From positions 62,001 to 126,000 of the forward strand of contig DASTAY010000056.1 in assembly GCA_035712345.1 (NCBI GenBank): a DNA stretch of 64,000 nt. Direction: 5' to 3'. How positions within the stretch are numbered: the first letter of the stretch is position 1; every line of letters starts with the position of its first letter. The stretch comes from VRUE01 sp035712345. GTDB taxonomy: Bacteria; Actinomycetota; Thermoleophilia; Solirubrobacterales; 70-9. This document shows positions 7,821 to 16,053 of the stretch, piece by piece. The notes below the pieces were generated by a model that saw nothing but the letters and a program-made list of their open reading frames with translations, made no database searches and was not told the DNA's origin. A program made the position numbers and the translations under genes.

Positions 7821-9278
7821 GTGGCAGCCAGGATCCCGGCGAGGCGCGAGATCCGCGACCTTCCGGGGCCGCGCGGGCTGCCGCTGCTCGGCAGCCTGCA
7901 CAGCTTCCGCCTGCACGACGTGCATCTGGTCGTCGAGCGGTGGTGCGAGCGCTACGGCTCGCTCTACACCTTTCGCGCCGGCCTCCGCAGGTATGTCGTC
8001 GTCTCCGACCGGGAGGCCGCCAACGCGCTTTTGCGCGAGCGGCCGCAGGGCTTCCGGCGCCAGCGCGAGATCGAGGCGGTCTACAGGGAACTGCGCTTCC
8101 ACGGCGTCTTCTCCGTCGAGGGGGAGGACTGGCGGCGCCAGCGCCGCCTCGCGGTGACGGCGCTCAACTCCAACCGCCTCCACTCTCACTTCCACATCAT
8201 CCGCACCGCCACCGAGAGGCTGCGGCGGCGGTTGAAGGCCGCCGCCCGGGAGGGACAGCCGATCGAAATCCAGCGGGAGCTGACCTCCTACACCGTGGAC
8301 ATCGCCACGGCCCTCGCCTTCGGAGTCGACGTCAACACGCTCGAGCGCGGCGAGGACGAGCTGCAGCGGAACATCCAGTTCGCCTTCGAAATGCTCGGCC
8401 GCCGGGTCCTCCTGCCGATCCCCTACTGGCACTGGATCCAACTCCCGGCCGACCGCAAGCTGAAGCGGGCGCTTGCGGCGCTTGAGGTCGCCGTCAAAGA
8501 CTTCATCGACCAGGCGCGACTGCAGCTCGACAGGCATCCGGAGCGGCGTGAGGAGCCGACGAACTTCCTCGAGGCGATGCTTGCCGCGCAATCGAGCGAC
8601 GGGAGCTTCGACGATGAGGAGATCTTCGGCAACACGATGACGCTGCTCTTCGCGGGCGAGGACACCACTGCCCACTCGATGGCCTGGGCGCTCTGGTACC
8701 TGGCAAGAGAGCCCGAGGTGCAGGAGCGCTGGGCGCAAGAGGCGGCGGAGGTGCTCGGCGAGGATCCGGTGCCCCCCGACCACGAGACGGTAGGGCGGCT
8801 CCGCTACGGCGACGCGGTGCTGCGCGAGTCGATGCGGCTCAAGGCAGTGGCTCCCGCCCTCATGCACGAACCCCTTGCCGACGTCGAGATCGCTGGCGTG
8901 CGCATCCCCGCCCAGACGCGCATCGTGATCCCCACCCGTCAGATCGGCCGCGAGGCCGGCGGCCAGGAGTTCGACCCCGATCGCTGGCTGGAAGGGGACC
9001 GGGCCCCCGACCAACGCTCGTTCCTCGCCTTCGGCGCTGGCCCCCGGTTCTGCCCCGGGCGCAACCTGGCGATGCTCGAGGCGCGCAGCGCAATGGCGAT
9101 GATCGCCCGGGACTTCGAATTGGAGCTGGACGAAAGCGGCGGGCCGGTCAAGGAGTACTACGGCTTCGTCATGGTGCCGCGCGGCCTCAGGGTGCGGCTG
9201 CGCGAGCGCGTGCCGGTTGCGGCCTCGGTGCCGACCGCTGCGGACGCCGGGTGCCTCGATCCGTCGGGGACCGGGTAG
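7821..9278 (+). CDS. cytochrome P450
   Basis: A 485-aa P450 monooxygenase. Visible landmarks: the proline-rich DLPGPRGLPLLG at residues 13-24, a C-helix WRRQRR near 104-109, the I-helix oxygen-binding AGEDTT at 278-283, the K-helix ExxR (ESMR, 336-339) and the heme loop FGAGPRFCPGRNLA with the ligand Cys at 411. The layout is like CYP102/CYP4-type soluble P450s, but there is no reductase domain, so separate redox partners are needed. Substrate unknown. The start is GTG with no clear ribosome-binding site. The second P450 begins directly after its stop. Confidence 0.93.
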   Translation: MAARIPARREIRDLPGPRGLPLLGSLHSFRLHDVHLVVERWCERYGSLYTFRAGLRRYVVVSDREAANALLRERPQGFRRQREIEAVYRELRFHGVFSVEGEDWRRQRRLAVTALNSNRLHSHFHIIRTATERLRRRLKAAAREGQPIEIQRELTSYTVDIATALAFGVDVNTLERGEDELQRNIQFAFEMLGRRVLLPIPYWHWIQLPADRKLKRALAALEVAVKDFIDQARLQLDRHPERREEPTNFLEAMLAAQSSDGSFDDEEIFGNTMTLLFAGEDTTAHSMAWALWYLAREPEVQERWAQEAAEVLGEDPVPPDHETVGRLRYGDAVLRESMRLKAVAPALMHEPLADVEIAGVRIPAQTRIVIPTRQIGREAGGQEFDPDRWLEGDRAPDQRSFLAFGAGPRFCPGRNLAMLEARSAMAMIARDFELELDESGGPVKEYYGFVMVPRGLRVRLRERVPVAASVPTAADAGCLDPSGTG

Positions 9279-10679
9279 ATGAGCGCGCCAGCCCCCGGCC
9301 GCGAGATCGGCGACCTCCCTGGTCCTCGCGGGCTGCCGCTGCTCGGCAACCTGCACCAGACCTGGCGGCTGCCGCGCTCTCACGAGGTGGTGGAGCGATG
9401 GGGTGAGCGCTACGGGCCGATCTTCCGCTTCACGGTCGGCTCGCGGCTGATTGTCGTGGTCAGCGACGAGGACGAGGTCAATCGGATCCTGCGCGACCGC
9501 CCCGAGGGCTACCGGCGCTGGCCGGAGGTCGAAGAGGCCTTCGGCGGAATCGGGTTCCTGGGCGTGTTCTCGGTCGAGGGCGACACCTGGCGCCGCCAGC
9601 GCCGCCTCGCCGTCACCGCGCTCAACACCAACCATCTGCACCGTCGCTTCGACGCGGTCCGAACCTCGACCAGGAGATTGCGAGCCCGTCTCGACGATGC
9701 CGCGAGAAAGGGTGACGCAATCGACATCGGCCAGGCGTTCGCCTCCTACACCCTCGATGTCACTTCGATGCTCGCCTTCGGCCATGACCTCGACGCGCAG
9801 CGTGGAGACGACACCGAGCTGCAGCTGCACATCCAGCGGGCCTTCAGAATGCTGAGCTTCCGGCTCTTCTTCCCGCTCCGCTACTGGCGCTGGGTCAGCC
9901 TGCCTGCCGACCGCCGGCTGGGGCGCTCCGTCGAGTATCTGCGCACCGCCGTCCTCGGCTTCATCGGCGAGGCGCGCGAGCGGATGGGCCGCCGGCCGGG
10001 GCTCTTTGAGGAGCCGGAGAACTTCCTCGAGGCGATGCTCGCCGCCCAGCGCGAGGACGGCACCTATAGCGACGATGAAATCGTCGGCAACGTCTTCGGG
10101 CTGATGCTCGCGGGCGAGGACACGACCGCGCAGACGCTGGCCTGGGCGAGTTGGTTCGTGGCCCGCGATCCCGCGGTTCAGGCACGCCTGGCCGCGGAGG
10201 CCCGCGAGGTCCTCGGCGAGGAACCCCTGCCCGCCGACCCCGAGGTCGTGGCGCGCCTGGACTATTGCGAGGCGGTGCTGCGCGAGACGCTGCGACTCAA
10301 GTCGGTGGTCAACGCCATGACGCTGCAGGCGCTCACCGACACAACCATCTGCGGCACCGCGATCCCAGCCGGCACCCGTCTGCTCACGGCGTTCCGGGCG
10401 GTCGGACGCACGGCCGGCGGCCCCGAGTTCCGTCCAGAGCGCTGGCTCGATCAGGACGAGACGCCGGGTCAGAAGTCGTTCTTGGCCTTCGGCGCCGGGC
10501 CGCGCTTCTGCCCCGGGCGCAACCTCGCCTTTCTCGAGGCCACGAGCGCGATGGCGACGATCACCCGCGGCTTCGAGCTCGAGCTCGACCCTCGTGCCCG
10601 CGAGGTCCGTGAGCGGCTTGCCTTCATGGTGATCCCCGAAGGCCTGCGGATCAAGCTCCGACAGCGGGTGCCCCGGTGA
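9279..10679 (+). CDS. cytochrome P450, tandem paralogue
   Basis: A 466-aa P450 whose ATG immediately follows the TAG of the preceding P450 (TAGATG). It is clearly a duplicate: DLPGPRGLPLLG, WRRQRRLAVTALN, LAGEDTT (I-helix), ETLR (ExxR) and FGAGPRFCPGRNLA (heme Cys at 411) fall at the same residue numbers. Differences concentrate in the B-C and F-G regions that line the substrate pocket, so the two enzymes may act on different positions or substrates. No redox partner gene is present in the window. Confidence 0.93.
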   Translation: MSAPAPGREIGDLPGPRGLPLLGNLHQTWRLPRSHEVVERWGERYGPIFRFTVGSRLIVVVSDEDEVNRILRDRPEGYRRWPEVEEAFGGIGFLGVFSVEGDTWRRQRRLAVTALNTNHLHRRFDAVRTSTRRLRARLDDAARKGDAIDIGQAFASYTLDVTSMLAFGHDLDAQRGDDTELQLHIQRAFRMLSFRLFFPLRYWRWVSLPADRRLGRSVEYLRTAVLGFIGEARERMGRRPGLFEEPENFLEAMLAAQREDGTYSDDEIVGNVFGLMLAGEDTTAQTLAWASWFVARDPAVQARLAAEAREVLGEEPLPADPEVVARLDYCEAVLRETLRLKSVVNAMTLQALTDTTICGTAIPAGTRLLTAFRAVGRTAGGPEFRPERWLDQDETPGQKSFLAFGAGPRFCPGRNLAFLEATSAMATITRGFELELDPRAREVRERLAFMVIPEGLRIKLRQRVPR

Positions 10680-10732
10680 TCCGCCGGATCTTTCAGCAAC
10701 CACCGTCACGAACATCGATGAGGAGATAAGAG

Positions 10733-11120
10733 ATGACTGATGGCTTCGCATGGGATGACCTGGCGGTCGACTTGGAGGCGCCGGGGGTGACGATCCGACG
10801 AAAGGACCTGGGCGGGATGGCGACCTGCCTGATCCGCTTCGCCGCCGGCGAAAAGATCGAGGGGTGTTCGCCGGGCTTCTGGACGGCCGCTGCCGGTGCG
10901 GACACTGGGGCTACGTCATCGCCGGCACGATGCGTGTCAACGGTCCCGATGGGAGCCGGGACTACACGGCCGGCGACACCTACTATTGGCGCCCGGGCGC
11001 AACCTGGAGGCCCTTACCGACGGCGAGTGCTTCGAGGTCTCGAGGATCGAGGACTGCGACGTGCTGATGGGCGACTTCAAGCAGGTGCTTGCTGCCGCCG
11101 GAAAAGCTGCGGCAAAGTGA
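10733..11120 (+). pseudogene. second cupin gene, broken by two single-base losses
   Basis: Three consecutive frames together encode a complete relative of the cupin at 3157-3543. Frame one gives FAWDDLAVDLEAPGVTIRRK, frame two CRCGHWGYVIAGTMRV and TAGDTYYW, and frame three GRNLEALTDGECFEVSRIED to the C-terminal GKAAAK. Each switch needs one missing base, the first in a G run near 10861-10865 and the second in a G run near 10985-10988. Restoring one G at each point gives an uninterrupted protein of about 129 aa. Both losses are in homopolymers, so an assembly error is as likely as a real pseudogene. Confidence 0.8.
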
Positions 11121-11142
11121 CGGCCGGGAGCCCAGCGCCCTC

Positions 11143-11268
11143 GTGAACCGGGTGTCCAGAGGTCTCGTGTTTCGCCTCCGAAGGCTTCGTCTGGCGGCGC
11201 TCCTGCTCGGAGGGGTGATTCTCTTCGGCGGCCCCTCTGCGTGTGAGGCGAGACGCGAACGTCGATGA
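11143..11268 (+). CDS. possible 41-aa hydrophobic leader peptide
   Basis: A short GTG-started frame encodes a basic N-terminus (RLRRLRL) followed by a hydrophobic core (AALLLGGVILFGG) and a PSACEA stretch that resembles a signal peptide cleavage or lipobox region. Its stop overlaps the ATG of the following hydrolase (ATGA), so it could couple translation to that gene or be the remnant of a secreted protein. No conserved family is recognised and it may be chance. Confidence 0.3.
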   Translation: MNRVSRGLVFRLRRLRLAALLLGGVILFGGPSACEARRERR

Positions 11269-12158
11269 GCCCGCCGCCTTCCCCGCCTGAGCTACCCCGC
11301 GTCGAGCACCGCTACATCACCGCGCCCGACGGCGTGAGGATCCACGTCGCCGACGCCGGCCCTGCAGACGGGCCGGCGATCATGCTCGTCCACGGCTTTC
11401 CCCAGCACTGGTGGGAGTGGCATCGGCTGATCGGCCCGCTGGCCGACGACGGGTACAGGGTCCTCGCACCCGATCTCCGCGGCGCCGGATGGAGCGATGC
11501 GCCCCGCGGCCCCTACCCGAAGGCGGGAATGGCCGAGGACCTGCGCGTGGCGCTGGACCAGCTCGGCGTCGAGCGGGCCTGGGTCGCCGCCCACGACTGG
11601 GGCGGCCTGGCGGGCTCGATCCTCGCCCTGCGCAACCCCGAGCGCGTGGCCGGCTTTGCCGGCTTCAACACGGTCGCGCCCTGGCTCAAGGTCGATGGCG
11701 CCGGGCTTCGCCACGCTCCGGCATTCTTCTACCAGTACCCGTTGGCCGCGCCGGTCATCGGGCCGCGCTTGATCGGCGGTCCCAGGCAGCGTTACCTACG
11801 CTGGCTGGAGGGCTGGGTCGGTGGCGGCTACCGGTGGCCGGAGACGGATGCAGAGCTCTACCTGAGCCGGTGGCGAGATCCGGCCCGGGCGTATGCGGGA
11901 TCGCAGTGGTATCGCACGTTCCAGGCCAGCGAGTGGCTTCGCTGGGCCCGGGGCGAGTACGACCGCGTCCGCGCCGAGATCCCGATGCGCTGGGTGACGG
12001 GGCTAGGTGACCCGGTGGTAACACCCGTTTTGCACCGCGGGTACGAGGAACACGCGAGCGACATAGCGTTCGAGCACGTCCCCGATGTGGGTCACTGGAT
12101 CGTCGAGGAGGCGCACGACCTCGTGCTGGAGCGGCTTCGCAGCTTTCTCCAAGAATGA
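11265..12158 (+). CDS. epoxide-hydrolase-like alpha/beta hydrolase
   Basis: A 297-aa alpha/beta hydrolase of the epoxide hydrolase / haloalkane dehalogenase branch. The oxyanion segment is HGFPQHWWEW, and the nucleophile elbow is HDWGG with Asp (not Ser), which is diagnostic for this branch. Lid Tyr residues lie between about 155 and 215, and a C-terminal GHWIVEEAHD supplies the catalytic His. Epoxide hydrolases convert epoxides, a common P450 product, to diols, which fits its position downstream of two P450 genes. Whether it is cotranscribed with them is uncertain because of the broken cupin between. Confidence 0.85.
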   Translation: MSPPPSPPELPRVEHRYITAPDGVRIHVADAGPADGPAIMLVHGFPQHWWEWHRLIGPLADDGYRVLAPDLRGAGWSDAPRGPYPKAGMAEDLRVALDQLGVERAWVAAHDWGGLAGSILALRNPERVAGFAGFNTVAPWLKVDGAGLRHAPAFFYQYPLAAPVIGPRLIGGPRQRYLRWLEGWVGGGYRWPETDAELYLSRWRDPARAYAGSQWYRTFQASEWLRWARGEYDRVRAEIPMRWVTGLGDPVVTPVLHRGYEEHASDIAFEHVPDVGHWIVEEAHDLVLERLRSFLQE

Positions 12159-12279
12159 CCGCGCCTCGGACCCACCGTCCCAGGCACGCTCTGCATTTTC
12201 TCGAGAGGAGCCTGCTGAGACGGGCGAGCCGCTGGCCCGGATCTGCCGGTCCAGGCAACGCAGGAGCCGACACCGCCGC

Positions 12280-12635
12280 CGATCACGCGAAGTTCTCCAG
12301 TCGGCCCTGGAGAAGCTGCCCGCCCAAGACCTGGGTCGAGAGATCCCTTTGCGCGCCGACATCGGCCATCGCACCAACGCCTTCACCTCCGAGCGCCGCG
12401 AGGCAGCATTCGCTTTTCGGTCGACTGCGAGATCGACGAGCGGGTGCGAGACGTTGGCGAGCTGCCCAACGCGGGCGATCAGCTCATCTCATGTGCGTGT
12501 TACACACACAAGGTGACGCTTGAGTCGGTGGTGCCGGCAAACGACGCAAGTCAAACCATCGCGGTCAGGCGCGGCAGCCTGGTGACCTGGGGGCAGGAGT
12601 TGTCTCGACTTCTCCTTCTGCGAAGAGCGGCGTGA
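12280..12635 (+). pseudogene. frameshifted remnant of an unrecognised gene
   Basis: The 600 bases between the epoxide hydrolase and the leftward gene at 12764-13737 contain no intact gene. Two overlapping frames read as one plausible protein: LEKLPAQDLGREIPLRADIG followed by HRTNAFTSERREAAF, then after a switch at a T run near 12415-12418 VDCEIDERVRDVGELPNAGD, LISCACYTHKVTLESVVPAN and SLVTWGQELSRLL. Adding one T restores a single frame. The amino-acid composition is protein-like and unlike the Arg/Pro-rich shadows nearby. I do not recognise the family and see no convincing start. Confidence 0.4.
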
Positions 12636-12763
12636 CTATACGATGGTCGCCGTGAACCGGGGTCTCGGGGATGCGCGGGATTAGCGGCGATTCGGGCGCT
12701 TCCTGGCAAGAAGTGCCTCGTTTCGCGCGCCGGTTCCAACCGCGTGCCCATCCTCGGCTCGGT

Positions 12764-13737
12764 CTACGGAAGAGCATCAGCGTCGAAGCCCAGCGAGTGG
12801 GAGAACTTCGCCAGTGCCATCTCCTCACCTCGAAGCAGCTCCGCTGGTCTTGCGAAGACCGCCAATTCAAGCTGCAGGCGCTGGGACTCGCGGTAATGAA
12901 CCCGGGCCACCGTCCAGAGGCGGTCGATCAACTGACACGCGATATGGATTGCGCCGAACAGGCGGTCCCAATGGACCCATTTGGCCGCCCGCCTCCACTG
13001 CCTGTTGTTGCCTCGTTGGTAACTGAATGCAGGTATTCAAGGCAGGGACCGGAGCCGTCAAGCAAGGGTTGGCCGTCGATCTCGACCTTGAGAGCAATGC
13101 GCTGGGGGTAGACCCCGAGGCCGTGCTTCGCGGCGTTGTAGACGTCGGAATCGAGAAAGTAGCGGGCGAACCAGGAAAGCCACGACCTCGAGCTGTCAAT
13201 CAACTCCGCCCAGACCTCCTCAGTGGGGGCCTCGTCCCCAAAGGTCGAACGATCCGCCGTCCCGAAGAAGGTCAAGCACATCTGCTCTTGTCCCTCCTCC
13301 GTATCAAGTCGCTCGAGGAGACCTTCGACCTTTTCCTTGAAGCGCTGTGGGCTTCGCTCGCGCGAAATTGAGATCCACGGACACGGTGAGGACTGCTCGT
13401 GCGCCAGGTAGAGGCGCAGCAATGTCTCGGAGACGTGGTGAAGAAGTACCTCGGTCTCCAACGTCACAAACGCGTGCTGATCCTCCACCTGCTCCTCATC
13501 CAAAGAACTCGGACTCTTGGCATTGTCCTCTGCTAGGTGAAAGACGCCGACCTCGACTCCGCCAGCGACTAGCTGCTCCAGCTCAAGTCCGCGGCCAGCG
13601 GACAACACAAGGTTGCGGAGCCGAAAAAGAAAGTACGCCGAGGGCTCACGGCTATAGAAGTCATGGTTTAGCTCGCGAACCTTGGCCGCTGCATCTCGCG
13701 ATCCGTCGCTTTCTCCTGCCCCCACAGCCATCCTCAC
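12764..13737 (-). pseudogene. unrecognised gene downstream of yaaC-like gene, frameshifted near 3' end
   Basis: The first frame (13737 leftward) gives a roughly 240-residue soluble protein rich in Glu and aromatic residues, with segments such as FYSREPSAYFLFRLRNLVLS, VLLHHVSETLLRLYLAHEQ and SDVYNAAKHGLGVYPQRI. Near 13015 the sensible sequence moves to another frame that continues QWRRAAKWVHWDRLFGAIH, LIDRLWTVARVHYRESQRLQ and EMALAKFSHSLGFDADALP, ending at 12764. One base change would join them into a protein of about 325 aa. The HxxxxLLRLYLAH and NxxKHG pattern recalls proteins that accompany YaaC-like genes, but no function is known. Its ATG overlaps the stop of the yaaC-like gene. Confidence 0.6.
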
Positions 13738-14738
13738 CCGGATTCCAGAGCGGCGATCTGCAGCGAGCGCTCCTCGGTGAGCACTTCGTAGAGCAGCTCG
13801 GGAACCCGCTCCTGCGCGACTTCGAGGATCTCTTCGAGCACCACCGCGAGCTTGGAGGAGTTGAGATCAAGCGCAGCGCCCCAAAGCGCAGGCTCGTACC
13901 GGGCGAGGCTTGAGAGCGTGAAGAGCGATGCCCACCAAGTCATCAGCACATTGATCTCTGAGCCATCCTCGCCCAGGCCGGGTCGCAAGTAGTACGTGGG
14001 TCCGTAGCGCGTGGCGACCACGTCCAGTGCCTTGCCTCCGCGCGCGCCCCCTTCTTCGACCGGCCAGCGGAGGCCGATTCCCAGCTTCCCGTTCCGTTGC
14101 GCCTGGGTTGGCCGGATCACCCAACCCTTGGCCCGGGGGTAAGAGGCGAGCCGGGTCTCCATAGCTTGAAGCTGACGCTCGCCCGAGAGGGACGTCTCCG
14201 GGCCGAAGTACACCGCCGCCATTCGCAGCGGCGGTGCCAGCATCATGTACTCGCCATTCGCAGTCTCATGGTCCAGCGAGAGCTCGAGCGCTGGTATGTC
14301 ATCGACGTGGGCTTCGACTATCGACGCGACTTCGGGCAGGCTCGCCAGCATCGCGCCGAGGCTCAGCCTGCCAGGCAGAGGTGCTGAGCCGGTGATTTCC
14401 GAAAGCAGCGGAAACGCCCCTTTCTTGTGGGGCTCCACCTCCTTTGCCAGAACTGCGTCGCCCTCCTGTTCGGAGGCCACGCCGAGACCGTGCCCATGAA
14501 AGGCCCACCCTGCACCCAGACCCTGCGCGGCAGCGATCGCTCGACCGCCCTGACTCAGGGAGTAGAAGAGTGGCAGCGGCCGGCTGGCAAAGCCGGAAAC
14601 GCTGGCGGCGCCGTGCAGCTCCTCAGCCTGCTGAAGGGCAGCGACGAAGACTTCCCTGCGGTCGTCCTCCTCCCCGGCGCGACCGGGAGGATCTGCACGA
14701 AGACCTCGTATATCTCGCCAAATCCTCTCCGTACTCAT
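13734..14738 (-). CDS. YaaC-like protein
   Basis: A 334-aa protein resembling the YaaC-like family (named from Bacillus subtilis yaaC, function unknown). It has the N-terminal IWRDIRGLRADPPG, the LPLFYSLSQGGRAIAAAQGL segment typical of the family, and a C-terminal half with NVLMTWWASLFTLSSLARYEPALW. It is followed with an ATGA overlap by the gene at 12764-13737, so the two are a translationally coupled pair. The pair lies at the distal end of the integrase transcript, the usual place for cargo or defence genes. Function is not established. Confidence 0.7.
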   Translation of the reverse strand: MSTERIWRDIRGLRADPPGRAGEEDDRREVFVAALQQAEELHGAASVSGFASRPLPLFYSLSQGGRAIAAAQGLGAGWAFHGHGLGVASEQEGDAVLAKEVEPHKKGAFPLLSEITGSAPLPGRLSLGAMLASLPEVASIVEAHVDDIPALELSLDHETANGEYMMLAPPLRMAAVYFGPETSLSGERQLQAMETRLASYPRAKGWVIRPTQAQRNGKLGIGLRWPVEEGGARGGKALDVVATRYGPTYYLRPGLGEDGSEINVLMTWWASLFTLSSLARYEPALWGAALDLNSSKLAVVLEEILEVAQERVPELLYEVLTEERSLQIAALESG

Positions 14739-14770
14739 CTGGTCATTATTGCCCCGCAGGCCAGCACACC

Positions 14771-15343
14771 TCAGTCCTTCGAGGCGATCGCGACCAGCGC
14801 CCAGGTCAGCGCCTCGGCGATCGCCGAGGTTCGCCGCCCCTCGGAGTCGACCCAGGTGCCGTCGGGCCGGCGGCCGATGCCGGCCCGTTCGATCAGCGCC
14901 TCGCCCAGCGAGCGGGTGACCGTGACGGGCACGTCCGGCACGATCGCCGCATGAGCTGCTGTGCGCCGCCCTCCTGCGCTCTGCGCCAGCTCCGCAGGGT
15001 CAAGCCGCGGCGTTCCGAGCCAGGCCGCGACGGCGCGCTCTGAATCCGAGCCGGTGAGCGTGATCTTTCCCTCGCGGAAGTCGAAGGTGCCTACAGCGAG
15101 AAGCGCGTCGCGGGGGACAATCCGCGTCGCCGTGGTCGCGTAGCGCTCCAGCATCCGCCCGGCCGCGTGTGTGGCGCGGTCGGCAAGCGTGCGCATGGTC
15201 TCCTGGCCGAAGATTGCGCCCTCGAAGTAGACCTCGACCTCGGCGGCGCCGGCTCGCAGCTCTCCCACGATCGCCGAGCCACGGGCGATATCGGCAGTCG
15301 CCTGAAAGCCGCCGCTCGGCACGTAGAGGACTATCTCGCGCAT
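14771..15343 (-). CDS. hypothetical protein in integrase operon
   Basis: A 190-aa protein with no motif I recognise. Visible pieces are MREIVLYVPSGGFQATADI, GAAEVEVYFEGAIFGQETM and a C-terminal RPDGTWVDSEGRRTSAIAEA. There is no signal peptide and no membrane segment, so it is likely cytoplasmic. It begins six bases after the stop of the preceding small gene and belongs to the leftward chain that includes the integrase, where accessory recombination or maintenance proteins are expected. Confidence 0.6.
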   Translation of the reverse strand: MREIVLYVPSGGFQATADIARGSAIVGELRAGAAEVEVYFEGAIFGQETMRTLADRATHAAGRMLERYATTATRIVPRDALLAVGTFDFREGKITLTGSDSERAVAAWLGTPRLDPAELAQSAGGRRTAAHAAIVPDVPVTVTRSLGEALIERAGIGRRPDGTWVDSEGRRTSAIAEALTWALVAIASKD

Positions 15344-15349
15344 CTGCGC

Positions 15350-15715
15350 CTACACCTCCCCGTCGACTTCGCGCCCCTCGGCGATCAGCTCGTCGGCCAC
15401 CGCCTGCCAATCCTCGCGCGTGGCCGTGCCGAGGACCTCGGCGATGAAGGAAGGCAGGCTCTCGGCGATGACCGAGGGGTGGTAGCGACCGGCGACGACG
15501 TGGTCGAAGAGCAGTTCGTTCACCGGGTCGGCGAGGGCGTCGTCCTCCAACGCCCGCTTCAGGAAGGCGCGGAGCACGGCGACGTCGATTCGGTTGCCCT
15601 GCTCGCTCACCTGCTCCTCGCGCACGGGGGTCCGGGCCTGCTGTAGCGAGCGGTGGCGCACTTGACGCCGCCTGCGGCAGCGCCGAACGGTCCTGCCGAC
15701 GCTGGTCGCTCTCAT
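15350..15715 (-). CDS. small hypothetical protein with basic N-terminus
   Basis: A 121-aa protein starting at ATG 15715 with GAGGAGG seven bases upstream; the longer frame upstream is shadow of the neighbouring gene. The first 25 residues are strongly basic (RTVRRCRRRRQVRHRS) and the rest is acidic and helical (VAVLRAFLKRALEDDALADP, SLPSFIAEVLGTATREDWQA). This suggests nucleic-acid or membrane-surface contact through the N-terminus, but that is inference. Its ATG overlaps the stop of the membrane-protein gene upstream (ATGA). Confidence 0.6.
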   Translation of the reverse strand: MRATSVGRTVRRCRRRRQVRHRSLQQARTPVREEQVSEQGNRIDVAVLRAFLKRALEDDALADPVNELLFDHVVAGRYHPSVIAESLPSFIAEVLGTATREDWQAVADELIAEGREVDGEV

Positions 15716-16053
15716 CGTGGCCTCCTCTCGGAATCGACGGCTTCGCCGTCGGCGATCGGGATCGCCCAATCGCGGGTCGGGTCGAGCCACTCAGGCGCCC
15801 AGCGCATAAAGACGCAGCCTGCTAGAGGGCTTTTGTATTCGTGGTGGCGAAGCGCGTAGTGCCAGTGACCGGCGAGCCAGAGCAGGGCGCCGATCGCGAG
15901 GACAAGAATTCCGCTCGCGTTGTGCTGGAGCGCCACCCCAAGGCCGCCGACAAGCACCAGGAGCAGGCCACCGATTCGGAGCAGTAGCCCTCCAAGCAGC
16001 CAGAGCACCAGCAGGCCGCCGAGGATCGCTGCGCCGAAGCTGAGGCCATTCAT
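15712..16053 (-). CDS. small three-segment membrane protein
   Basis: A 113-aa protein whose first 75 residues form three hydrophobic segments (AAILGGLLVLWLLGGLLL, IGGLLLVLVGGLGVAL, GILVLAIGALLWLAGHW), followed by a polar tail ending DWAIPIADGEAVDSERRPR. No family recognised. Start at ATG 16053 overlaps the stop of the integrase gene (ATGA), and its own stop overlaps the next start. It is therefore tightly coupled to the integrase and could be an element maintenance or entry-exclusion protein (inference only). Confidence 0.65.
   Translation of the reverse strand: MNGLSFGAAILGGLLVLWLLGGLLLRIGGLLLVLVGGLGVALQHNASGILVLAIGALLWLAGHWHYALRHHEYKSPLAGCVFMRWAPEWLDPTRDWAIPIADGEAVDSERRPR

Noticed and set aside
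7674..10751. 1025-codon open frame antisense to the two P450 genes
   Set aside because: Low-complexity His/Arg/Pro/Leu product typical of the third-position GC shadow; the + strand carries complete P450 motifs in both genes.
12725..12745. tRNA-like T-loop (ggttccaacc) near the left border of the element, as an att site
   Set aside because: The flanking bases do not form a T stem and no anticodon or acceptor arm can be folded around it.
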